NCBI GenBank assembly: GCA_011391455.1
Contig: JAABQN010000031.1
Coordinates: forward strand, 1-13,553
DNA from: Nitrospiraceae bacterium
GTDB lineage: Bacteria > Nitrospirota > Nitrospiria > Nitrospirales > Nitrospiraceae
DNA length: 13,553 bases
Direction of reading: 5' to 3'
Below, piece by piece: positions 7,099 to 13,183 of the stretch. The notes below the pieces were generated by a model, which ran no database searches, was not told the origin of the DNA, and worked only from the letters and a program-made list of their open reading frames with translations. The translations under genes were made by a program, and so were the position numbers. Each line of letters begins with the position of its first letter. Positions within the stretch are counted from its first letter, which is position 1.

Positions 7099-8340
7099 AT
7101 GAAACACGTGATTCTCCATGCCGATGGAATGGCAGACCATCCCCGGAAGGAATTAGGCGGGCGGACTCCTCTACAGGCGGCTTCGACCCCTCACCTGGAT
7201 CGCCTTGCGCAAGGTGGAGAGCTTGGGCTCTTGGCCGCGGCGCCTGAGAATGTGCGGCAGGGGAACGGGCTGATGGGAACCGCCATACTCGGGTACGATC
7301 CCAAGAAATATTATCAGGGGCCCGGTCCGCTCGAAGCCGCCAGTTTGGGGGTGGCCATCGGTGAGCATGATGTGGCCTATCGCTGTACGATGGTCACGCT
7401 GCGGGCGGACGCCCAATCTATGAGTAAAGGCGGACTGAACGAGATCAAGAAGCTCGGACCGCACGTGGTCATGGATGATGCGACCGCAGGCCTGATTTCG
7501 ACCGAAGAAGCCCGTGAATTGATCGAGGCGATCAATGAGCAGCTCGGGTCTGAGATGATTCAGTTCTACCAAGGCTTAGGCCACCGGCATCTCATGGTCT
7601 GGGTCGGCGGGAAGTCGCGAGCGGTTTGCACCGATCCACAATTATTGGTCGGCCGGCCGATCGCCGATGTGTTGCCGACGGGAGACGGGTCCGATTTTCT
7701 CTGGAAACTCATGGACGCGTCGTTTCAGATCTTGCGGGATCATCCCCTCAACGATGAACGGTTGGGAGCTGGGCAGAAGCCAGCCAATTGTCTCTGGCTC
7801 TGGGGACAAGGCAAGGCCATTCTTTGGCCAAGCCTCTCTGAGCGATTGAAAGTGTCCGGTGTGGTGGTTTCACCGAACGATGTCCATCGCGGACTCGGCA
7901 TCATGGCCGGGCTCGAAGCCGTAGACGGCGCGCGATTGGCCGGTGCGGATCTTCGCACTCACGCGGCGGTTGTCCTGGACGAACTGAAGAAACATGATTT
8001 CGCCTACGTGCATGTGAAGTTACCGGATGAGGTCGTCTACGGGTCTGATGTTGCGGCCAAGGTGAAGGGGATCGAAGCGGTCGATCGCGAGCTGGTGGGG
8101 CCGCTACTCGAAGGACTGGCCAAATTGGGCGCCTATCGCATCGTGGCCGTCTGCAACTCGGGTAACGTACATCATGGTCAGACGGCAGAAGATCCTGGGT
8201 TCTTTGCCTATCGTGATAGTGCGGCAGCCCCCTCCGCCGAGTCCGTACGGAGATTTATCGAAGCCGATGCTAGAGCCTCGGGCGTGCCTCCTCGCGATGC
8301 GACGAAGTTCGTTGTGCGACTGTTCGCAAAAGGATCCTGA
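7099..8340 (+). CDS. ApgM-family (phosphoglycerate mutase-like) protein with altered active site; candidate homoserine kinase substitute
   Basis: The 413-residue protein is collinear with archaeal-type cofactor-independent phosphoglycerate mutase (ApgM, alkaline phosphatase superfamily): HADGMAD (7-13), LGYDPKKYYQGPGPLEAAS (64-82), ISTEEARELI (133-142), RHLMVW (163-168), HPLNDER (215-221) and VHVKLPDE (304-311). Several catalytic positions differ from the consensus as I remember it. The nucleophilic Ser-Asp of GSDxAN reads N56-G57; the His of DEAGH is Y314; the Asp-His of the DH motif is N353-S354; the late His before DP reads T362. D9 and D310 remain. Normal mutase activity is therefore doubtful. 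It sits directly after hom and thrC and ahead of lysC, where ThrB would be expected; ApgM homologues in such operons have been proposed as homoserine kinase analogues. Length is normal, so it is under constraint rather than decaying. Fold and family are secure; function is inference. Confidence 0.8.
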   Translation: MKHVILHADGMADHPRKELGGRTPLQAASTPHLDRLAQGGELGLLAAAPENVRQGNGLMGTAILGYDPKKYYQGPGPLEAASLGVAIGEHDVAYRCTMVTLRADAQSMSKGGLNEIKKLGPHVVMDDATAGLISTEEARELIEAINEQLGSEMIQFYQGLGHRHLMVWVGGKSRAVCTDPQLLVGRPIADVLPTGDGSDFLWKLMDASFQILRDHPLNDERLGAGQKPANCLWLWGQGKAILWPSLSERLKVSGVVVSPNDVHRGLGIMAGLEAVDGARLAGADLRTHAAVVLDELKKHDFAYVHVKLPDEVVYGSDVAAKVKGIEAVDRELVGPLLEGLAKLGAYRIVAVCNSGNVHHGQTAEDPGFFAYRDSAAAPSAESVRRFIEADARASGVPPRDATKFVVRLFAKGS

Positions 8341-8345
8341 CGGTC

Positions 8346-9587
8346 GTGGCGCTGATAGTCCAAAAATATGGAGGGACGTCGGTGGGCACGGTCGAGCGGA
8401 TCCACCGTGTGGCGGACCGTGTCGAGAAGGCTCACAAGGATGGCGATAGCGTCGTGGTCGTCTTGTCCGCGATGAGCGGAGAAACGGATCGATTGCTTCG
8501 GTTGGCCCACGAAGTCGCGCCGCTGCCGGACGATCGGGAACTCGACATGTTGCTGTCGAGCGGAGAGCGGGTGACCATCGCCTTATTGTCGATGGCCCTG
8601 CGGGCGCGGGGACTCGATGCCCAATCCTTTACGGGACGCCAAGTCGGGATCATGACCGACAGTGCCCATACGAAAGCGCGTATCACCCGGGTGAGCGCCG
8701 ATCGAATCCGCGAGGCCCTGCTCAACGGGGTCATTCCAGTGGTTGCCGGGTTTCAAGGGATTAACGAGCAATCGGACGTCACGACGTTGGGGCGCGGAGG
8801 CTCCGATCTCACAGCCGTTGCATTGGCGGCGGCGCTGAAGGCCGATCGGTGCATCATCTTTACCGATGTCGACGGGGTCTACACGTCGGACCCCAACATT
8901 GTGCCGGCGGCTCGACGAATCGACAAGATTGCTTATGAGGAAATGCTGGAAATGGCCAGTTTGGGCGCCAAAGTGCTGCAGAGCCGCTCCGTCGAGTTTG
9001 CCGCGAAGTTCAACGTGCCGGTGGAGGTGAACTCCAGCTTCAATGAAGGAAAGGGGACGCTCGTGACGCGTGAAGATGAGGACATGGAAGCGGTTGCGGT
9101 ATCGGGAGTGACCGGCGATCGGAATCAGGCCAAGATCACGATTGTGGGCGTGCCGGACAAGCCGGGCATTGCATCCAAACTCTTTGGGCCGGTGGCCAAG
9201 GCCAACATCAATGTCGATATGATTATCCAGAACATGAGTCAGTCGGGCATGACGGACATTTCCTTCACGATTCCGCGGGCAGACATCAAAAAGGCCTTGC
9301 CGCTGATTCAGGACGTGGCGAAAGGTATCGATGCCAAATCGGTTGCCGTCACCGAGGCGATTGCGAAGGTCTCGCTGGTCGGCGTCGGGATGCGTTCTCA
9401 TTCAGGCGTCGCCGCCAAGATGTTCGAAGTCTTATCGCAGGAAGGCGTGAATATTCTCATGATCAGCACGTCGGAGATCAAGATCTCCTGTGTCATCGAT
9501 GAGAAGTATGCTGAACTCGCGATGCGCTCGCTCCATACCGCGTTCGGGTTGGATCAGTCGCCGGCAGGGAACCGAAGCGTGAAATAG
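8346..9587 (+). CDS. lysC: Aspartate kinase
   Basis: LysC phosphorylates aspartate, the first committed step to lysine, threonine, methionine and diaminopimelate. The 413-residue monofunctional enzyme has KYGGTSVG (7-14), SSGERVT (71-77), TTLGRGGSDLTAVALAAAL (146-164) and FTDVDGVYTSDP (172-183) in the kinase domain. Two ACT domains follow at roughly 262-335 and 342-405, with the QNMSQSGMTDISFT (295-308) stretch that in relatives forms part of the lysine/threonine feedback site. The GTG start lies five bases after the ApgM-like stop, with AAAAGGA (8327-8333) upstream; the product begins at the conserved ALIVQKYGGTS. It supplies the aspartyl phosphate route feeding hom. An in-frame ATG at 9084 before the ACT domains resembles the internal start used for a separate regulatory subunit in some bacteria, but this is unproven here. 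Confidence 0.96.
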   Translation: MALIVQKYGGTSVGTVERIHRVADRVEKAHKDGDSVVVVLSAMSGETDRLLRLAHEVAPLPDDRELDMLLSSGERVTIALLSMALRARGLDAQSFTGRQVGIMTDSAHTKARITRVSADRIREALLNGVIPVVAGFQGINEQSDVTTLGRGGSDLTAVALAAALKADRCIIFTDVDGVYTSDPNIVPAARRIDKIAYEEMLEMASLGAKVLQSRSVEFAAKFNVPVEVNSSFNEGKGTLVTREDEDMEAVAVSGVTGDRNQAKITIVGVPDKPGIASKLFGPVAKANINVDMIIQNMSQSGMTDISFTIPRADIKKALPLIQDVAKGIDAKSVAVTEAIAKVSLVGVGMRSHSGVAAKMFEVLSQEGVNILMISTSEIKISCVIDEKYAELAMRSLHTAFGLDQSPAGNRSVK

Positions 9588-9645
9588 CGGATTTCGACGA
9601 CGTGAGTCTCGACAGGGTTGTTCTGCTCCTGGTATCGTCTCCTCT

Positions 9646-11298
9646 ATGGCTCGAAAATCTTCATCTCCACGATCATCTCAAGGCAAGCCGGTTCAGGCTG
9701 CGTCGTCCGGCGCGTCTTCGTCAGCCGCCCTCCAGGCAACGCTGGAGATTTATGACACGACCTTACGGGATGGAGCCCAGGCCGAAGATGTCAGTTTCTC
9801 GGCTGAAGACAAGGTGCGGGTCGCACAACAATTGGATGGGCTGGGCGTGCAGTTCATTGAAGGCGGATGGCCCGGGGCGAACCCGAAAGACATCGAGTTC
9901 TTTCGGATAATCAAGACCGTTCCGTTGCAGACGGCGACGGTGGTGGCATTCGGGGCGACGAGAAAATCGAGCAACGCGGTACAAAAGGACCCGAATATCC
10001 GGGCGTTGCTGGACGCAGAGACGACGATCATCACGCTCTTTGGAAAAACCTGGTCGTTGCACGTCACCGACGCGCTCGGCATTTCCCTGGCGAAGAATCT
10101 CGAACTCATCAGCGATTCCGTGGCCCATCTTCGCTCGAAAGGCCGGAGGGTGTTCTACGATGCGGAGCATTTCTTCGACGGATACAAGACCAATCCGGAC
10201 TATGCGCTGGAGACCATTCGTCACGCCGTTGCGGCCGGAGCCGAACGGGTGATTCTCTGCGACACCAACGGCGGATCGATGCCCTGGGAAATCAAAGATA
10301 TCTGCCGGGTCGTTCGGCGGGAATGCGCGGTGCCCCTGGGGATTCATGCCCACAACGATTGCGAAATGGCCGTCGCAAATTCGCTGGTGGCGATCGAAAC
10401 CGGGGTCGTGCAAGTGCAAGGGACGATTAACGGGATCGGCGAACGGTGCGGCAATGCCAATCTCTGTTCGATTATTCCCAATCTCGAACTGAAGATGAAA
10501 CGTCCGGCTTTGAATGATCGTTTGAGCCATCTCAAACGGGTTTCGGGATTCGTGACCGAGATCGCGAACCTCATGCCCAATAAGCACCAGCCCTATGTGG
10601 GAGATTCGGCGTTCGCCCACAAGGGCGGGGTCCATATCCATGCGGTGCTCAAGAATCCCGCGACCTATGAACATGTTGCCCCGGAGTTGGTCGGCAACCG
10701 CCAGCGTGTGTTGGTGTCGGATGCGGCGGGTCGCAGCGGGTTGCGGGAGAAAGTCGAGGCCTACGGAATCAAATTGGACAAGGGCCACGCCAAGTTGCAG
10801 GAACTGATCGATACCTTGAAGGAGCGTGAAAGCGAGGGTTACCAGTTTGAGGCGGCGGAAGGCTCCTTTGAGTTGCTCATGCGGAAAGCGATGGGAACAC
10901 ACAGGCCCTCGTTCCAACTCTTGGGTTTTCGGGTCATTGTCGAAAAAAAACACGATCATGGCGCCTCGTCTTCAGAGGCCACCGTGATGGTCAAGGTCGG
11001 CGCGGTAGTGGAACATGCAGCAGCAGTCGGAGAGGGTCCGGTCAATGCGCTCGACCATGCGTTGCGGAAAGCGTTGGAAAAGTTCTACCCTCAACTCCAA
11101 GAAGTCAAACTGCTTGACTACAAAGTGCGAGTGCTGTCGGCCAATCGCGGGACTGAGTCCAAGGTTCGGGTGTTGATCGAATCAGGCGATCAGAAGGATA
11201 AATGGGGCACTGTCGGCGTGTCCGAGAACATCATGGAAGCGAGCTGGCAAGCGCTGGCGGACAGCATCGAGTACAAGTTGCTTGTCAAAGACGAATGA
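9646..11298 (+). CDS. cimA: (R)-citramalate synthase
   Basis: CimA condenses pyruvate with acetyl-CoA to (R)-citramalate, opening a threonine-independent route to 2-oxobutyrate and isoleucine. The HMG-CoA-lyase-like TIM barrel carries EIYDTTLRDGAQAEDVSFS (34-52) with catalytic R41-D42, FIEGGWPGANPKD (70-82), HAHNDCEMAVAN (234-245) with metal-binding histidines and GERCGNANL (265-273). The C-terminal part (about 400-550) is a LeuA-type regulatory domain. The GGWPGANPKD variant and total length fit the citramalate synthase subfamily rather than LeuA or NifV. A Ser/Ala-rich 32-residue N-terminal extension precedes the barrel and the ribosome-binding site is weak, so the true start could lie slightly elsewhere. 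The gene follows lysC after 58 bases in which I see no clear promoter or terminator. Confidence 0.92.
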   Translation: MARKSSSPRSSQGKPVQAASSGASSSAALQATLEIYDTTLRDGAQAEDVSFSAEDKVRVAQQLDGLGVQFIEGGWPGANPKDIEFFRIIKTVPLQTATVVAFGATRKSSNAVQKDPNIRALLDAETTIITLFGKTWSLHVTDALGISLAKNLELISDSVAHLRSKGRRVFYDAEHFFDGYKTNPDYALETIRHAVAAGAERVILCDTNGGSMPWEIKDICRVVRRECAVPLGIHAHNDCEMAVANSLVAIETGVVQVQGTINGIGERCGNANLCSIIPNLELKMKRPALNDRLSHLKRVSGFVTEIANLMPNKHQPYVGDSAFAHKGGVHIHAVLKNPATYEHVAPELVGNRQRVLVSDAAGRSGLREKVEAYGIKLDKGHAKLQELIDTLKERESEGYQFEAAEGSFELLMRKAMGTHRPSFQLLGFRVIVEKKHDHGASSSEATVMVKVGAVVEHAAAVGEGPVNALDHALRKALEKFYPQLQEVKLLDYKVRVLSANRGTESKVRVLIESGDQKDKWGTVGVSENIMEASWQALADSIEYKLLVKDE

Positions 11299-11327
11299 AC
11301 GGGACATCCGATCCGGCATCTTTCTTC

Positions 11328-11356
11328 TTGACAGGTTGTATAACCTCACGTAACTT
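11328..11356 (+). promoter_or_regulatory. Candidate sigma70 promoter for ihfA-merR
   Basis: A perfect TTGACA (11328-11333) is followed after 17 bases by TAACTT (11351-11356), a modest -10 match. TATAAC (11339-11344) and TATAGC (11356-11361) are alternative -10 boxes with poorer spacing. The patch is AT-rich, lies 30 bases after the cimA stop and about 80 bases before the ihfA start, and fits a separate transcription unit. The exact -10 is uncertain. Confidence 0.5.
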
Positions 11357-11371
11357 ATAGCAAAACTGCTA
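11333..11371. promoter_or_regulatory. Pair of 5-4-5 dyads overlapping the ihfA promoter
   Basis: AGGTT-GTAT-AACCT (11333-11346) lies between the -35 and -10 boxes, and TAGCA-AAAC-TGCTA (11358-11371) lies around the predicted transcription start. Their centres are 25 bases apart. Both have 5-base arms and 4-base centres but unrelated sequences. They could be operators, for example for the downstream MerR-type protein, since that family binds dyads inside the spacer; chance is possible for arms this short. Confidence 0.25.
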
Positions 11372-11423
11372 ATCGTTCGTAGTAGGTACAGAGACCATCA
11401 TTCAAGAAGTGTGTGCGGTTGTC

Positions 11424-11430
11424 GGAGGGG
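11424..11430 (+). promoter_or_regulatory. ihfA: Ribosome-binding site fixing the ihfA start
   Basis: GGAGGGG ends five bases before the ATG at 11436. An in-frame start 27 bases further upstream has no such site and would add nine residues absent from the family, so the 11436 ATG is chosen. Confidence 0.75.
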
Positions 11431-11435
11431 AAAGC

Positions 11436-11711
11436 ATGCGAAAGGCAGATATCGCGAACGAAATCTACAAGCAGGTCGGTATTTCAAAAAATGAAGCGGC
11501 GGATATTGTCGAACTTGTGCTGAATATGTTGAAAGAAGTGTTGCATAAGGGAGAGTCGGTCAAGATCGCCGGGTTCGGAAACTTTGTGGTGCGCAGCAAA
11601 GGGGCGCGGAAGGGCCGGAACCCTCGAACCGGAGAAGAAATAGGCATCACGCCTCGTCGTGTGGTGACCTTTCGTCCCAGTCAAGTGTTTAAGAAGTACG
11701 TCAATTCATAG
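11436..11711 (+). CDS. ihfA: Integration host factor alpha-type DNA-bending protein
   Basis: The 91-residue product is a DNABII (HU/IHF) protein that binds and bends DNA in nucleoid structure and transcription control. From MRKADIANEIYKQVGISKNE it forms the helical dimer body, then GESVKIAGFGNF (39-50) and the beta-ribbon arm with KGRNPRTGEEIGITPRR (59-75), P63 being the intercalating proline. The TPRRVVTFRPSQ (72-83) ending is closer to IHF alpha than to HU or IHF beta. The neighbourhood supports ihfA: a MerR-type gene and tRNA-Pro follow, as in many Proteobacteria. The start is set by a strong GGAGGGG site. An IHF alpha normally pairs with IHF beta, which is not in this window, so homodimer or HU-like behaviour is possible. 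Confidence 0.85.
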   Translation: MRKADIANEIYKQVGISKNEAADIVELVLNMLKEVLHKGESVKIAGFGNFVVRSKGARKGRNPRTGEEIGITPRRVVTFRPSQVFKKYVNS

Positions 11712-11753
11712 TTCGTTCAATCACCTTAACTCATCCCACCACGAGGACCGGTC

Positions 11754-12104
11754 ATGGGGAACGAGCCCAGGCTGGGCAGCAAGGTTTTTTATAAAATCGG
11801 CGAAGTCAGCCAGATTACCAAGCTACCGGCTTACGTGTTGCGATTTTGGGAGTCAGAGTTCCCGTTTCTCAAGCCGAAGAAAAGCCGTGGAAATCAGCGG
11901 CTCTATGTCAAACGGGAAGTCGAAACCGTGCTGGAGATCAAGCGGATGCTCTATGAAGAAGGGCATACGCTTGCCGGTGTCAAACGGTATTGGGCCAGGC
12001 GCGGCCGGGTCGCACACCAACGGGTGGGCCCCAAAGAACTCGCGCAGAAGCTGCGAGGGAATCTCCAGGCCATTCTCAAAGTGTTGGAGTCGCATTCCGA
12101 CTGA
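11754..12104 (+). CDS. MerR-family transcriptional regulator
   Basis: The 116-residue protein has the MerR winged helix-turn-helix at its N-terminus: YKIGEVSQITKLPAYVLRFWE (about 13-33) is the helix-turn-helix, RGNQRLY (45-51) the wing, and KREVETVLEIKRMLYEEG (53-70) the second helical pair. A short helix (about 94-113) probably makes the dimer. There is no effector domain and no cysteine, so no metal or thiol sensing is evident; it is the minimal class encoded after ihfA in many bacteria. GAGGA at 11743-11747 is the ribosome-binding site. It follows ihfA by 42 bases, so they are probably co-transcribed. Its target is unknown; autoregulation of the ihfA promoter would fit family behaviour but is inference. 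Confidence 0.88.
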   Translation: MGNEPRLGSKVFYKIGEVSQITKLPAYVLRFWESEFPFLKPKKSRGNQRLYVKREVETVLEIKRMLYEEGHTLAGVKRYWARRGRVAHQRVGPKELAQKLRGNLQAILKVLESHSD

Positions 12105-12135
12105 CAACAGTCCCGCTGCATCTGTTGCGAACCGG

Positions 12136-12165
12136 TTGCATTCCAGCCGCTTCCAAGGAGACAAT
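12136..12165 (+). promoter_or_regulatory. Candidate promoter for tRNA-Pro
   Basis: TTGCAT (12136-12141) and GACAAT (12160-12165) are separated by 18 bases, placing a start near 12172, about 25 bases ahead of the mature tRNA. Each box matches four or five consensus positions. The tRNA could instead be transcribed from the ihfA promoter, as no terminator separates merR from it. Confidence 0.35.
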
Positions 12166-12196
12166 GCGGGCGACGGTGAAATTGAATAGAGCCCGT

Positions 12197-12273
12197 CGGG
12201 GCGTGGCGCAGCCCGGTAGCGTACTCGCTTGGGGTGCGAGTGGTCGGCCGTTCAAATCGGCTCGCCCCGACCA
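12197..12273 (+). tRNA. tRNA-Pro, anticodon GGG, CCA encoded
   Basis: A complete 77-base cloverleaf can be drawn. The acceptor stem CGGGGCG (12197-12203) pairs with CGCCCCG (12263-12269), with A73 and CCA at 12270-12273. The D arm starts GCGC (206-209 of the 12000s) and contains GG of the D loop. The anticodon stem CTCGC/GCGAG (12224-12228/12236-12240) encloses TTGGGGT, giving anticodon GGG at 12231-12233, which reads CCC and CCU proline codons. The T arm has GGCCG/CGGCT around TTCAAAT. The C1-G72 acceptor pair and G37 after the anticodon are typical of bacterial tRNA-Pro. It follows merR by 92 bases. Confidence 0.97.
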
Positions 12274-12283
12274 ATTTCTTAGA

Positions 12284-12322
12284 AGGCTAAGGTTGAGGTG
12301 ACTCCAACCTCAATCTTAACCT
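12284..12322 (+). other. Long hairpin directly downstream of tRNA-Pro
   Basis: The arms at 12284-12299 and 12307-12322 pair at 15 of 16 positions (one G-U, one C-A mismatch) around a seven-base loop GACTCCA. The core TTGAGGT/ACCTCAA is perfect. AACCTCA occurs twice, 12 bases apart, at 12306-12312 and 12318-12324. No T-run follows, so it is not itself a standard terminator. It starts 11 bases after the encoded CCA and might protect or help process the tRNA 3' end, or be one copy of a dispersed palindromic repeat. Confidence 0.55.
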
Positions 12323-12336
12323 CAGTCTGGTTGCTG

Positions 12337-12363
12337 GAGCTGCCCTGTGCAGCTCTTTTTGTT
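12337..12363 (+). terminator. Intrinsic terminator between tRNA-Pro and surE
   Basis: A perfect 7-bp stem GAGCTGC/GCAGCTC (12337-12343 and 12349-12355) with loop CCTGT is followed at once by TTTTTGTT. This is a textbook Rho-independent terminator for the ihfA-merR-tRNA-Pro unit. It ends only about 12 bases before the surE ATG. Confidence 0.85.
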
Positions 12364-12375
12364 CCTGACGAACCC

Positions 12376-13179
12376 ATGCGCATATTGGTTACGAACGATG
12401 ATGGGATTCATTCGCCTGGTTTGACGGCGCTCGCCAAAGCCCTGTCGAAAGTGGGAGAGGTCTGGGTGGTCGCGCCGGACCGTGAGCGGACTGCGGCAGC
12501 GCATGCGGTGACGCTCCATAAACCGCTGCGAGTGCAGCAGCGGGGGGTGAGGGTCTACGCTGTCAGCGGCACGCCGGTCGATTGCGTGAACCTGGCCGTA
12601 TTGAAGCTTTTGCCGGCGCCACCCGATCTACTCGTGTCGGGAATCAATAAAGGTGTGAACCTTGGCGACGATGTGTTGTATTCCGGGACTGTCTCGGCAG
12701 CGATGGAAGGAACGATTCTCGGTGTTCCGTCGATGGCCGTGTCACAGGAGGGGCAGGAACATTTTTATTTCGACGCCGGGGCTCGATATGCCGTTCGTAT
12801 CGCGCGCTTGATTTTGAAAGAAGGTCTGCCGGACGAAACACTGGTGAATCTGAATATCCCAAATCGGCCGTTCAGGTCGATCACCGGGGTTCGAATCACC
12901 TGTCTCAGCCGCAGGCGTTTCGAGAATCCAATCATTGAAAAGGTCGATCCGCATGGCAGGACCTACTATTGGATTGCCGGGGTCCGTGTGTCGTGGAGCC
13001 GAAGCAAGGATGCCGACCATGAGGCGCTTGAGCAGGGGGCGGTTTCGCTCACCCCTATTCACCTCGATACGACGAACCATGGGGTGTTGGATCGATTCCG
13101 AAAGTGGGAAACGGGGCGACGACAAGGTGTGCGCAGGGTGGATTCACGATCGAAGCTGAAGGGTAAGCAGAGGAGCTAG
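12376..13179 (+). CDS. surE: SurE, 5'/3'-nucleotidase (survival protein)
   Basis: SurE is a cytoplasmic divalent-metal phosphatase acting on nucleoside 5'- and 3'-monophosphates and associated with stationary-phase survival. The 267-residue protein opens with MRILVTNDDGIHSPG (1-15), in which D8-D9 bind metal, followed by VVAPDRERTAAAH (31-43), VSGTPVDCV (63-71), SGINKGVNLGDDVLYSGTV (88-106) with ligand N91, and SAAMEG (107-112). The usual metal-contacting serine after PDRER is T39 here, a variant I recall in other SurE proteins. A GTG 78 bases upstream is in frame, but that extension would be encoded by the hairpin and terminator and is absent from the family, so the 12376 ATG is preferred. 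It has no clear ribosome-binding site. dedA follows after four bases. Confidence 0.93.
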   Translation: MRILVTNDDGIHSPGLTALAKALSKVGEVWVVAPDRERTAAAHAVTLHKPLRVQQRGVRVYAVSGTPVDCVNLAVLKLLPAPPDLLVSGINKGVNLGDDVLYSGTVSAAMEGTILGVPSMAVSQEGQEHFYFDAGARYAVRIARLILKEGLPDETLVNLNIPNRPFRSITGVRITCLSRRRFENPIIEKVDPHGRTYYWIAGVRVSWSRSKDADHEALEQGAVSLTPIHLDTTNHGVLDRFRKWETGRRQGVRRVDSRSKLKGKQRS

Positions 13180-13183
13180 GGCC

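Noticed and set aside
9763..10959. 398-codon minus-strand frame opposite cimA
   Set aside because: It is a shadow of cimA codon use; cimA has intact catalytic motifs over the same region.
11299..11327. Terminator after cimA
   Set aside because: I see only very short inverted repeats and no stem followed by a T-run, so none is called.
11409..11435. Upstream in-frame start adding nine residues to IhfA
   Set aside because: The strong GGAGGGG site would lie inside it and the added residues are not part of the DNABII family.
12164..12300. Short ORF with a good AAGGAG site reading through tRNA-Pro
   Set aside because: Its frame runs through the complete tRNA and into the hairpin, and the AAGGAG spacing is only three bases; the tRNA explains this sequence.
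12298..12375. Upstream in-frame GTG extending SurE with a hydrophobic, signal-like N-terminus
   Set aside because: The 26 extra codons are made from the hairpin arm and intrinsic terminator, and SurE proteins begin at MRILxxNDDG.
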